Below, in pieces: positions 37,836 to 51,400 of a DNA stretch of 64,000 bases (position 1 is the first letter of the stretch; each line of letters opens with the position of its first letter). A program made the translations under genes and the position numbers. Source of the stretch: Lineus longissimus. Its lineage: Eukaryota > Nemertea > Pilidiophora > Heteronemertea > Lineidae. The notes under the pieces are model-generated. The model ran no database searches. It had not been told where the DNA came from and was given only the letters and a program-made list of their open reading frames with translations. The DNA lies in contig NC_088320.1 of assembly GCF_910592395.1 (NCBI RefSeq), forward strand, positions 7,004,001-7,068,000, given 5' to 3'.

Positions 37836-38730
37836 AGCAATTGAGTAATACCCTGTGCGGTTCTAGACGTTTAACAATATAATTGTCTATGCTAGAAATC
37901 CACAATCCCGCATAAAACGGGGCGAAATACATAGATTGTACCTTGTTGCAACGTTACATCATCCCCTAAAAACGTCATTTTAATGCCTAAAAGAGCTCGA
38001 TACTACAGAAACAATGGAAAAGTTGGACAGTTTGGTTTTTCATCAGTTGGATCGAAATTCTAATGGTGTCATCATTAAATTTCTCGATAAACATGTACAT
38101 AATATAGTACCACATATTCCAGCCTTCCTTCTGTCTACATAAAGACTAGCAAATGCTTTTACTCCGGTTTTGTACAGGAAGGCCTAGTGTAAATGTACAT
38201 GGAGATTTAGATAAAATCATTTGCTAGTCTTTATTCATATCACCCATGGTCTTAGACACATCCTTTTCCACAGGATCAGTAACATTGTCAGTTGAATTCG
38301 AAGTCGCTTATCCAGGATAGCATAGTGTTCACGTTATATGCTGAAACGGGTTGACCGTATCTTCTTTGAACCCGCCAAATCAATCATTTATACATTGTGT
38401 TATTCAGCGTGCATCCACATTTTTCCTAATTGATTGATATAATCTACGGGGGTAAAAATGTCAAAGAAATGTAATTTAAAATCGATATATTGCTTGTCAA
38501 GTTAATACCCCAAGTTCTTAATATGTCATTTTGAAAAACACAGGACTTAAAAATACCAATAATTGAATGGGTGTTGTGCGTACAGGTTCAGATATTGTCA
38601 GAGTTTGAACCACTGTCTCTGCCAAGGCAGCCAACAGGCCAAATCCAAGTCAAAATAAACAGTTATTGGGTTATTTGTGTGTCGTTTTTCTCCTGCTCGA
38701 TCCATACAGAACGCAACCGGTGCTCACACG

Positions 38731-38868
38731 AACGCTGAAGATGACGAAGACGAAGAAGTGAAAAAATGAAGGGAGGAAGAAGAGGGTGAGGAAGAAGAGG
38801 GTGAGGAAGAGAAGGAGGGGGAGGCAAAGAGATATGAGGAGGAAGAAGAGAATTTGAAGAATGCCAGG
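38731..38868. repeat. purine-rich low-complexity tract
   Basis: GA-rich plus strand with repeated GAGGAAGAAGAGGGT. The apparent proline/serine-rich minus-strand frame is a by-product. Confidence 0.8.
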
Positions 38869-39971
38869 GTGCCATTTGTAGCAGAGTGTTCATGTCGGTG
38901 CAAAAGTGTGTAACACTCATCGACAACCCCTGAACATTCTCACTCAGCGTCCGTCCGAGTCAAACCATGGCCAGCCTTGTTGGAATAACAGTAATTGCGG
39001 ATGTGACGTATAGTCAACAGGTTTCCCATGAATCGGTCACTGAGTCTGGTTACTTGGTGCACATAGTCATTTGTCTCCTAGTGGGAGTGCTCTCAAAATA
39101 CGTTTATGAAAATGATAAAGTTGTAACGGCCTGGTTTGACTCTTTCAGCTGGATATGGTTTTATGATAGAGCCAATCACTCATTTGGCATACGAACACTG
39201 ATAGTAAGCTCTGGATCAGTAAAACGGTTCACCGTATGAGGACTGTCCTCTCAGATGTAATATTTTGCTTGGCGAGAGCAACAAGTGCGGGCCGTTCTAC
39301 TTCTCATAACAGGACGTGAGAATCGAGGTCGATGTACAGTCCATTGCCCAAGGTCATAAGCGATGTCTCTGAATATGGTGTCCAACTATGATGTTAGTAT
39401 AACGTTTCGAGCCCCCGTAAGTCCTGGGCAGCATTACCCGTCTGATCGTTGATCACTGATTACTTACCGGTATACGTCTTCCATGTCAACAAAGATCACG
39501 TCCCGAGGAGAGGGCAATATCTGCCTTAATATTCTGCCAGGGATACACCAGGGACATACAATCAATTCTGGTCGTTATGGTGACCGGCAAACTAATAGAT
39601 AAGTCGCGATCTCTTCCGCATTGGCGCCAGAGTTAACTACCGAAATAATACGGTAGAACTTTGTCAACCGAGGGCATTGCAGCAACATGCGTTTCGTCTT
39701 CTCAATAAGTAACATGTTACATGTTAATCAAATTCAACTCCTGTTTCAAACGATAAATCATCTGAACAACACAAGTTGCCTAAAAACGGATGATGCAAAA
39801 AACGTACCGCCATAGCGTAGATTTGCGTCAAAGAGATTAGCTTCTTAATTAATTATCGAATACTTTGAGTAACTATGGCATGACCGCAAACCGATTGGCT
39901 TGCATGATGCTTTCCAAAGTTCGGCGACCGTATAGTAATCAAGCGTTTCTGCAGTCTCTAGTCTTGTGGCA

Positions 39972-40329
39972 AGTGCAGAAGTAGCAAATGTCCTCCTGAA
40001 AAAAGGGTCCGGCCCTATTTTATTCTGACGGATTATGGTACAAGGTTCTGTAGATGCCATGGCTGTCAACACCTCAGAGACTATACACCTTTCCAGAAAT
40101 GGGGCGCTGAGTGTCCGAAATAGTGATGTCATAAGGGGAAACTAGGCCTTATGGTGGAGGGACAAAGGAGATAGTCATGGTTGACCAACACACTTGAATG
40201 CCTTTAATGACGGACAAGGGGGAAAAAGTTAGTTCCAATGCAAGCCACCAATTTCGGGAAGCATGTATAAGCGCATGATTCTTTTGTTCCCTGAACTCTA
40301 TCACAGGACAATCGAACTTCTACACCGGA
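39972..40329 (+). mobile_element. CCGGTGTAG-end repeat with internal insertion
   Basis: The left half (AAAAGGGTCCGGCCCTATTT, GACGGATTATGG, CAACACCTCAGAGACTAT) ends near 40088. The right half resumes near 40270 (GATTCTTTTGTTCCC) and ends CTACACCGG at 40329. About 180 bp of unrelated sequence sits between. Confidence 0.55.
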
Positions 40330-43300
40330 TTACCCGCGCAACTATCATCAGCAACCTTCACCAAGAAATCTTCCGATAGTATATTGGTCAAGATCACTGG
40401 TCTGCTCGCCTCGATTGCCAAGCTGAACTAGCTTGGTCGCCAGGTTGACTAGCCCGATTACCAACTCCGGACAACAACCTCTAGGAGAAAAAAATCGGGT
40501 TGAAGCATGCTCGCCAGACACTCGTTTAGGTATACAAGCACGAGGAGTGTTGGTGTTAGACGCCACCGAAACCAATCGACGAGGAAACTAGGATGAATCG
40601 AGGACACGGGCGCATGCACTATAGTCCAGATTGAATGTCGGTCCTGGAATGGCGGGAGCGAAGACAGCATAAAATCACGGATGCATCCGTGATAAAATCG
40701 CCTTAGAGCATCGATATTCTTCTCAGCAATAAGCTATAACTGCGTAACTATTAAATTATTGAGATTGATATAATAATGGAAAATGATCGCTGAAGTAGAA
40801 ATGACTTGTTTGTGCGGTTGGCGTCTGTTAATGACACTTCCGAGTCCTACCAACCGCATTAGGAATTTTGAATAACCAGATAATCACTAAGATGGCCTTT
40901 GTGTGTCTTAACCCTCAATCATCTGGTTTCGCTGTGCCCCCAGCAGGCCGAGTCAAGGGGTGATTCAAGATGGGTTAGCGCACGGATGAAGCAAGTCGCT
41001 GGATTTCCCGGCACCAAAATACCTCTCTTTATGTCTATCACTCCACTCGTACGCCGAATAACCTGTTGCTTCCCATGGCTTTGCCCCTCATGACACTACA
41101 GATATTTCGCCAATAATGCACTCGGATACGACTCGGTCATGGCGCCATACGAACTGACCGGTTCCCAGGTACCTACCTATCTAACGTCCCTCGCCAAGAA
41201 AGCCACACTGAACTTCCAGCGGTATTACCTCCGTAACCTCCACCGACGCGCGTTGTCTGGAAGCTGAGTAATGTCAATACATTGAGGGTCAAGATGTAGA
41301 AAGCTAACTGTTCAACTGAGAGACTGTCACGATACTCGTTCAACGCACGTGCACAGTCGCGAAGGTTTCATTGCACTAAACTGGTCCCAGGTCCTACTCC
41401 TTTGGTGAAGATCTTTCAGGAGCGAAAATGCCGTGGTCGGGTGACGCCCTGCCCAAAGTAATACGCCATGATTGGCGCGGTAACTGACCAATTGGACGGG
41501 CACATACCAAACACTCTAGCAAAAGTCCTTTTTCAATTCATTCTGATTGTGCAAAGACATTTAATGGTTCACTTTACCATGTCGGCAAACAAGGTAAACA
41601 TTTTTACTCCGCGTTGGAGAAAAGCATGTCAGTTGAAGTGTCCTGTTCACTGAAAAATAAAACTAATATTATGCAGTTGCAACCTCATTTTCATTTCTTA
41701 TCATACGATCATTTTTGTGGAGATTTATAGCAACACTTTTTGAATATTCATCTCCGCCAAGTCAACAATTTGACAGTTTTCCTCCCCCGCAGGATGCAAA
41801 TGGAGCTAGAATTGAAACCAAACGCCTCCCCTGGGGACACAAAAACTAACATCTCCCCCGTCGGCGACTAAATGCAGATTCAGCACAATCATGCAAAAGA
41901 TAGGCTATTTATTCGAAGAAGCACTGACGATAGGAAATCTGCAGTTCTGATTTTGAAAAATGATCTGAATGATTAGCATGCGTTTGTTCTTCATTTGCAA
42001 TCGCTTTTTTGGAACAGATTAGATAACTGCACAGTGATTCGACCACCTCACCAAAAGTCAATCGATAAATCTTGTAAATGTACCGGATATGCACTGACAT
42101 ACTACAATGTAGCAACAATACCCAAATAAAATCTACCCGATGTGATGAAAGGGCAAACGAATCTGAAATGCACTGAAGGCCGCACGAATGTGATCAGTGG
42201 CCGTGGGTGATGTGATCTGGTCTTGTCTGGTCTGGTTTGTTTGATAAACGGCCCTAATATTCCCTCATTTGTTATTCGTCATCTTTCACTGAATCCTCAA
42301 CATGTTTCAAGAGAACATTTAGCATCTGATACTTAGATTATCTCATGGTGGACACATCCTAATTCCTCATGGATCTGCAAGTAGAAAGGTGGAGAAGGCA
42401 TTTTTGCAATCAACAGTTTATTCCAAAATCAAAAGTATATAAAAAGCCGACAAGTTAGAACATGCAGGAGACCAGGGTCGCCATCCAACAGGTCAAATAG
42501 GCAAAATTCTGGTTGCTACTTGAAAGTGTATCTAGACTTTATTATTTACAAACATGCATATATTTTCACAGCAGTTAGAGCGAATGATTTATCAACTCTT
42601 TTTTGAAAAACTCAAAACATTTAACAATCACATAGTGCCTATTATATTCAGCAACAGCATAAAAAATACACACATCCGTAAGAACACATGGTATGTTCAC
42701 ATTGCTTTGAATATCTTTACTCGCGGAAATTCGTAATATTAACAAGTACGAAAAAACAAACGATATTGAATCACATTCGCACAAAAACAAGTATTCATTT
42801 TGAGTATGATGCAGGAGACGACATCAACTGGGCCAAAGGCCCGGCTACATTCGCCAGTATCGACAGTCGATATTCTTGCATACGTACGCAGGTGGTAGTT
42901 TCGGCGATAGAGCTATATGTATGTGTAACAAGGGGTATACTTTCAATCAGAAAAATTGTGTGTACGTATGAAACGTATGAAATGAACGGCTTCTTTTTTT
43001 AGCTAGAAAATTTAGTCACATGAGGATATTGATTATGCCGAACAGGCAAAACTAGCAGTGCATGCAGTGCAATGCATTGTACTACAGCTACAGGTGACAC
43101 CCATTATGACAGTACCCATTCACTCCTTCCATGGGAAACCGGTTCAAGAAATCATGAAATAGCTACAGAGATCTAAGGATATGTGTATTATATACTACAG
43201 GTATGTACATAATTTTTGGCACTTTTAATATATTTTCCCCACAAAGACTTGTAACGAACTGACTAGCGATAAGTACAAATACATGTACATATTCTAGAAT

Positions 43301-44509
43301 GGTGTGACTATCATATTGCATTATGAATATAACGCCAGGGTAATGAAACGAGGAATGTATGTTGATTTCATATCCATATTGAATGGATACAACTGGCTTG
43401 TGTTCAATTTTTAGATGCTAACATTTACATATCCTTCAACCTGAATATAAAACCCCTTCACATCTCAGGGATTTTAACCTCATTTTACATGTTTTTGTCC
43501 TGAGAAACATGAATAATGTCCATCTATTAATATTTTCTTTTTGGTTCACTCAACATTACATGTACATGTACTTGCTATCACAGAAAGCTTGTAAAAAACC
43601 TCAACATATTAAGAATGTTTCAAAATATTTATAGGTTTATGGCATGTTACTACTACACAAACCGTCAAATCTTCGCAAATATCTCAAACAGAATAAAACT
43701 TCTATGATTTTTATTCTGGCAGACTTTGAAAGTCCTTTTAGTTTTTCCAATCAATTTTTTTTCAACCAATCGAGGTTAACAGCGAAAGCCACGAACATAA
43801 AATCCCACAAAGATTTAGCGGTTTTAAGAATATCAAAAAAGTTACTAGCGCACACCAGACTGAACTATATATATATGTTACCAATATCCCTGTATCCAAA
43901 GGGTTTGCAAATACTCTATTTACACTTATGTAAGGTATGTTGAGTTACATGTGAACAATGACTCCTGAACACTAGTCGAGAAACATTTCGGTATATACCA
44001 AGTAGCGACCATACAGTGCAACACAGGTCCGTTTCTGGCCAGTTAAAATTACCGAGTGTCACTGGCTAAGCCTCGAACCACGACGCATTGGTTAAAAGTC
44101 GGACACTCTTCAACAAATGACCTCATAAAAGTAAAAAGAGTAAGTTGTTTTGCATGTCAGAACAGCATCCAAAACTAAAGCCCTCCTGACAATTCGTTGT
44201 TGTTTTGCTCAGTGTTGGATAGGAAGGGACACATCCGCTCTCCTTATCCAATGCTTCCTGTACTAGCAAAACATCGAATTGATCATCTGGCTTCAAATGT
44301 AGTTCGCATTGTGGACTTCGAACAGTAGTTAAAAAATACAGATACATTGATAATATTATTCAAAAAGATTTAATTCCCTCCAAAATAAATCATGCAAGAA
44401 CAGCAAATCCCTTAAGGTCGTCAGTTTCATTTTTCGTGGAGGCATTTGGCGATGTCTGAAATTAAAAGAGTAAAAGATTGCCAATTTGAGCCTCAAACCT
44501 AGCAGCCAA

Positions 44510-44515
44510 TTTATT
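44510..44515 (-). terminator. candidate poly(A) signal of the mucin-like gene
   Basis: AATAAA on the minus strand lies about 175 bp past the stop codon, a normal 3' UTR distance. No transcript end is available to confirm it. Confidence 0.4.
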
Positions 44516-44687
44516 AGTTTCACAAATTCACGAGTTCCTACTCTTTACTCTAGATCTAATCATTATTCTCTATACTAAATATGGCGCGTGGCTGTATACG
44601 GCCATTGATTACGCTCTTACAGAAGCACTCATTCCCCAAGCTTTCGTCGAATTGAACATTTCATAAGATACTTACCACACTCACTAA

Positions 44688-45474
44688 TTACATGTACGTC
44701 CCCGATCCTGGTCTGGTCGACTGAGCAGCGTTGGCGTTAGCAGACGGTATCCTTACTTCAGCATTCCCCCTAACGTCAAAGAAGTTTGGTTCGTTTTCCG
44801 TGGGTAGCAGTGACCCACTTCCGCCCTGACCGAGTGCCGACTCGGTTTTAGTTCCGACTGGCGTGGAGGCAACATCGGGGCTGTGTTGTTCAACCTTTCC
44901 AGAGGCATTAGAGGTCCGTCTGTTGCTCGAGCTTGGCCTTCCTTGTGTTGAGGCACTGCCACGTCCAACATTGCCAGTAGCTACCACCATCCCTGCGGCA
45001 ATGGATCCCTGCTTGCCTGCACTGGCCGCCCGTCCAGTATTGGGACGCTCATCAACCTGCATGGGATGATGGCCATCTGCGACTGTTGCGGCAGCAGTCG
45101 AAGGTACCATGGGTACAGGGTGTTGCCGGATCATATCCTCAACATACATCGCCTTCTCGCTGGGGTAACCATGTCGAGAGACGTCCCTCTGTGTGACCGG
45201 AGTGTCCGACTCACTCGTGTACGAATCGATCGTAAAACCGCGGTTCTGCTTGCTCATGGAAACAACTGGGTCCTCATTCACCAAGCCGATGGGCTCAATC
45301 GTCTTCTTTGGTCTGAGACAAGACAGTTTTCCGGTGGCTCGGAGGATGACCAGAATCGTAATCAGGATGAAGGCAATGATACCAAGGACGCTACCCACCA
45401 CAATGGCAACTATGGTGTTGGAAGCGACTTTTTCGTAAGTTTCGCAGTTATCGCCGGAGTAGCCACTCGGACAA
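44688..45474 (-). CDS. mucin-like gene last coding exon: end of EGF, transmembrane helix, cytoplasmic tail
   Basis: 787 bp, ending at the TAA of 44690..44688. After CPSGYSGDNCETYEKV comes a hydrophobic helix of about 24 residues (IVAIVVGSVLGIIAFILITI onward). It is followed by the stop-transfer-like RATGKLSCLRPKK and a tail of about 218 residues rich in Ser, Thr, Gly, Asn and Pro, ending GSGTYM. The tail has tyrosines in acidic settings (MYVEDM, DSYTSESD) that could be phosphorylated. I recognise no catalytic domain in it. Confidence 0.92.
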
Positions 45475-48400
45475 CTGAAATTGAAAAAAACGTTATTCAA
45501 CAATCGGTATTGTCGCTAGGCAATTGCAGACAGATAGTTTCATTACTCCCCTCTTGTGAAGTTGGTGATTAGCACCTGGTTGCTAAATGAAGGCTAAACG
45601 TGTACTTTATTTTTGTACGACATGTTTATAACTTACATGCAAGTGTAACCGCTTGACTGTGAAGAATCGGACTGACAGGCGCCGCCATTCTGGCATGGGG
45701 TCGAATCGCAGGCATCTGAAAAGAGGCAAAAATCTCAGGTAAAGTTGCACAATTAATTTATCACTAAGCATATAAACTGATTGATGAACTGGAAAGCTGG
45801 CGGTTAGTTTCTTCGGTTGGTTCCAATGGTTTCGGGGTACTTGTGTCTATTGGTAAATTATACAATTCTGGTCTTGGCCAAATCATTCAAGGTTGGGTTT
45901 AAAATAGAGGTCATAGTGTATCGGATTTGGCCGAAAATCATATTCCGATAGATTTGGCAGAAGTGGGAGACTGGTCATATATATGTAGCACAATTCTGCC
46001 GCTGGGATGTCCCACCCCCACTCCACCCCACACCACTTGAAACTTTCCCTGCTTTCAGCTAACGAGAATTCGCCTGTGCCTTCTTAGAAAGCTTACCATA
46101 TAAACATGCCACGTTCTCGGGGTCCTTGCTGACGTACCCGGAGGCACATGAACAAGTGTAGCTCCCGATGGAGTTGGTACATTCACTGTGGGCAAGAGTA
46201 CAGGTCGACAAACACTCGTTGACATCTGTGGAAGAAAACACAATGTTATTTCATTAATTACTGGCCCCGGGGTCTAAAAACGCATTGTGAGTATTCAAAA
46301 GGTAGCAAGCCTAGTAAGATGAATGAAGAGGACCATGTCTCGACCATGACGCCAAAATGATGATGGTGACGACGATGCTGATAACGATCACTTTTAGCTT
46401 CATAGTGATAGCTTTGACCCTACACCTAATGCGATGATCACCACCTTAATACATCTAAATGCATATACGTATTCTAGGTTCATATACATATATGAAAGAC
46501 CGGTTCTAAATACTCCATTAAGCTCATTCATTTGATGCCATACTATACGTTTAATTTGGATAGAGAATTGTTTGGCCACACCGAGTTGTCCGCTGGTCAT
46601 TACGTCCTGCTCCGGCTCGGCCAGTGTTTCGTCTTGGAAGTAGTTTATCAAGCGGTCTTAAATAACTGGAACTTGAGTATATACATCCACACAGACCCAT
46701 CAGAATGGTCCAAAACAGGCTGATATGCTGCCTTGCTTGAAAAATAATTATGAATCGGACTGATACTGCGAGAAGGGGATCACTTCATGTGGCAAATTTA
46801 AGCTGGAACTAAAAGGATAAATTACATGTGGTTGACCATACTGCTTTTAACTTGGTCAGTGCTCATGAGGTCCTAGGGTGGATAGCAATAGCAAAAGTGA
46901 ACTCACCGCCACAGATGGGATTTCCATTCGCGTCTGTTCCCGTCGATGTATAGCCCGAGACGCACACGCAGTCATAAGATCCAACAGTATTGGAGCACTT
47001 TGTGTTGGAAGCCGTACAGTTGTGAGCCTTGTTGCTACATTCGTCGAAATCTGCAAAAAGAAGGATTGTTAAGACAACTTGTAGAGAAACAGTATCCTTC
47101 ACATCATGCCAGAGGAGCTTTTTTCTAAACACGACAGCAACCTACTTGTACATTGCCTGTGTATGCCAATGCACTACGTTGTACAAGTCTCGCATTGTCC
47201 GCGCACGCATTTTTGAGAACAATGAGAGAACCGCGGTGCTAGGTTTTTGAGTGCTTCCGTTACTGAGTGTTCCTCTCATTGTTTGACTGATTGACACGCT
47301 TTCCTCGCTTCAACAAATGATAATTCATGGTGTTGTTCCTACGTGCTATAGAGCTGCTAATCTTCCAATCCAAGGCAAGGGTTTGTTTACAAACAGAAGT
47401 ACACAATGCTGTACAAAAAGGTCACTGGTGTACACAAAACTCCCTTGTGGAGGAATTCAGTAACCTATTAACGTGGTTTGAGTGATGAAAACATGTTTTT
47501 AATCATATTCCTAGTAACAATTCAAACTTACATGTTTCAGACTCTGAATAAGGTGGAAAATGATCACAAAAAGTTGAGAATATTTGGTCACATTGCACAT
47601 CATGTGACCAAATATATTCTCAACTTTTCTCAATTTATTTCTATTTTACATCATGTCTAAAAGAGATGTTATTTAGAACCGTTGAATATATGTTTTCATT
47701 GCTCAAGTAAAGTTAGGGATCATCCCCGAAACGCAAATGCGAACGCCTATCCCATTGTTCGAGCTCCTGATCACGATGTCGAACAATGGGACAAGCGTTC
47801 GCGCTGGCGTTTCGGGGGTTTGGCGAAAACTCACTAATCCCGCACAAACCACGTACCAGCTGAAGAGACGCTTGAACACACGGATGCTCCGATTCCTGGT
47901 ATGAAGCATCTGCCACCGGAGTTGGAGGTGAGTGTGCCGAGAGTAGTTCTTACACTGCTTAAGGTCGGGCTGGAGATGCTAGTGCCAGCGCCAAAGGTGA
48001 GCGAAAAACTGGCGACAGTACTTCCAGCGCTAAAACAGAAAAATATAGGCATACATTGTAAGCTTCTTCTTCTCCTTAGGAGTCTGCTCTGCTCTCGGAG
48101 GTTCAATTCTACGAGGAGTATTTCCTCCTGCCAATGCGCTTTAAGTGTGTGTCACCCGACCCAAAGTCGTACTTAGTTAAATTTAGGAAAACCGTTCTGT
48201 AAAAATAAGTCGGAAATGTACCAGCCCATATTGTTTCAGCATTTCAAAACCAGTTATCGGCTTTTACAATTTTGCTTTATATGAGAGTGGGGTCAGTATC
48301 TTTTAAAATATGTGTTTGAATATGCCTACCTAAATCCTACCATTGTTACGTTCTTAAATGTTACTGCGAAGTAAGTCAGAAAATGACTAAAAAGCTGAAA

Positions 48401-51400
48401 AGGAAATGTATACGTGATTAAGAGAAAGCAAATAATATCATGTATACTGATTTTCAACTTTTAAATTAGTCGATATCAACTTATAAAACACGATTTGTGA
48501 AATCATCACAACCAACCCAATGAACTGAAAGAATTGAAACGACCTCTGGGTCACATAGGTCGTTTCTGATAATCTCTTACCCTGTCCTCAATGGTTTGTG
48601 CAAGTGTGTGATAGGCGGTTGTGGTAGTGTCGCTGAGAGCGCTGTCGAATGTCGCGGTCAAACTGAACTTGCCGGTATAGGCATGTGTAGCTGGGAGAAA
48701 AACACATTATCATATGAGTTACCGTGAAGATAGCAACTTTAGCATAGTCAAAATGAACTTTCCTCCTGACTTGCGTGTCTAATGATCAACCCGGCGACGT
48801 TTTCAGAATATGTTGATTTTCTGCCGAAAACTTCTGGTATGTACAGTTATTTGCACACATTTTTTGCACTAACACCGATCAAACAGTACTTTGGACTATA
48901 GATAGAACAAACTCATGTTAGTCATCAAGAATGTCACATGTAAATTATTTTTGACTACTTCCGAAAGAAATGTTCTGTGGCGATAACATTATTTCTTTTG
49001 AACGTGACTTCGAAAAATAAAGTTGACATGAAAATCTTACAATTATTTAAGATCGGTGCACACACAGGTAGATTTATGAATGTCTTCAGTATCATGCCGC
49101 AGATGTATTCTTAGGCCATATTCTTATAGAAAATCCTACATTTACTGCAAAAATTAACCTTTTCTTTTGTAGGGTCAGTGATTAGACAACGAATTGCTAC
49201 AGAGCAAGGGGCCTAGACCTTAGCTCTGCGGCATGATCTGGTCGAGCTTAAAGAGTTGATCCATCTCATTTTCCCACTCACCAAGATTGCAGGCAGTGTA
49301 GGGGTTGCCATAATAGCCGAGTTTGCACTGGCACTTATAACTTCCTGGGTAGTTGAAGCAGTTTGCGTTCGCCAAACAATCGCTGGTTCTACACTCGTCA
49401 ATATCTTAAGAAAGAAATACACCGTGGTTAAAATACACTGCTGAAAGAATGTACATGTAGAACTGCGCCCGTAATAAATACAGTACAGTAGGCCTATAAG
49501 ATGAAGGAAACGTAAAGCGCATGTCTCACCTGTGCATGATGTTCCGTCACCACTGTAACCGCTGTTACAGGCACACGAATAGCTGCCATCATTATCGGTA
49601 CATGTGCTCGTGTTGGCGGCACAGTTAGATGTACCCAGGGTGCACTCATCGATGTCTGAAAATGGGACGAGTGGAATACTTAAAGAATAATTGCACATCT
49701 GAAAGTTGGGAAAAATATCTAAATATGTGCCAAAGGTACATCAGCTGAGGGTACGTTCATCAATGAGAAAGATAAAGAAAATGGAGAGTTCATCAAAAGA
49801 TGGCGAAGTGTTCCAGACACATTTTAAAAACAATGTCCACAGGCTACATGTAGACGCCACCCCTTACAGTTATGCGTAATCGGTAATCTGTCCGGGCCTT
49901 AACAACCTCAATAGCATTATTGTAGTCAACGTTAAGAGACGACGCGATCTCGGAGCCTTGTGTGTCAAGATGCTGCGACACCGCTACTCCGCAACGATTA
50001 GAAATTAACATGACTTACTCTCGCATGTGTAGCCGTCGTTCGCTAAAGAATAACCGGAGGAATTGCACGAGCATTTGTAGCCGTCAATCTTATTTGTACA
50101 GATGTGTGTACAAGGGTTTACGACGAGGTTGCATTCGTTGATGTCTAAAGAGGAATAAATTGAAACATTCCCGAAATCATTATGTGCATAATAATCTTCA
50201 TTATAATTATAAGCCGTGGGCCAAATCCAACAAGGGGCTTCGTTTTTGAATCCGTGACAATATTACGGGGCAGAGTAAAAATGCTATTATCGTGATAAGC
50301 GAGGTGTCCACTTCACATAAAACAAAAGCTTCCGCAGAACTAGCTGCTCCTAAATTAGACATACTGACATTCGTAACCAGAAAAGTTCTAAAGCAATTGC
50401 CTTTAGCGTTTAATATTAAACCGAGTTATATGTACATCGATAACCGTGTCGTCTACGATGAATGAGTATGCATCCGAACGTAATCTACATGGTTCGTTTT
50501 TGAATTTTCTCTCGAACCTTTTAAGATGAACAATGCTCAAAATGCCTACCAATGCAAGTGGTATTGTCCATCGAGTCCAGTTCATAACCGCTGTAACAAC
50601 TGCAAGTGTCGACGCCATTTTGGATTGCGCAGAGTTGGTTACAGGTATTGCCACCACTGCATTCACTACCAGCAGCAACTGAAAGAGGTTGGTAGTACAT
50701 TAATATAAGCACGTATGGGTGAAAGGTCAAATCTGTACTTGATATGAGCTATTTGATAGCCACAGCATCTGAAAAACAAATATGTGAAACCTCTCTCTGC
50801 CAAATACCGTCCTTGATTAAGAGGTGTCCTAAGTCATAATTTCATGTCGTAAACTTTCCAGTCAAGTTTGTTTCAGGAAAATCATTTTGTTTGGGTGAAT
50901 ATTTTGCCTTTTATCAGCAGAAAACGCATAAAGACATTGAGGTACCTACCAATACATGATTTGCCGTCGTTGTTCAACTCGTATCCACTCGTACAGCTGC
51001 AGTTGAAGCTACCTAATGTGTTGTTGCAGAACATTTGACAGTCATTAAGGGCAGAGTTCGCGCATTCATCCGTGTCTGTAAGAAAAAGTGCCAATGAAAT
51101 AATTTTATGTGGTTCCTAGCACCTCAGAGAATGAAACACATACGCGTAAAGCCCGCAGCACACTAGCCGCCAACTTCGGCGTTCACTGGCGTTTTTTGCC
51201 GCAAGAGTCCTGAACGCCTGAAAAATCCCTAGTCTGCTACGAACGGCTTCTTGCCGCCACTTGCCGCAACTAAACGCCAAATATCTAACATGAACGCAAG
51301 AAGAAGCCATGTGTGCTACGGATGGCCGCCTGACTTTGCGTCGGCGGCGAGGCTATGGCCAATCAGCTTGCGTCTTGATGTCACATCATTTCAAAATGGC

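Larger units (their letters stand above)
22593..44687. other. intergenic region between hedgehog and the mucin-like gene (22 kb)
   Basis: Neither strand shows a frame with recognisable domains. Open frames of up to 148 codons look random and lack plausible context. The region contains repeat relics (30031..30206, 39972..40329, 35483..35612 paired with 37693..37835), a two-copy tandem repeat (31725..31807) and a purine-rich tract (38731..38868). The right end includes the 3' UTR of the mucin-like gene, and the left end the promoter of hedgehog. Confidence 0.6.

Noticed and set aside
45066-45572. 168-codon plus-strand frame
   Set aside because: Antisense shadow of the transmembrane/cytoplasmic exon of the mucin-like gene.
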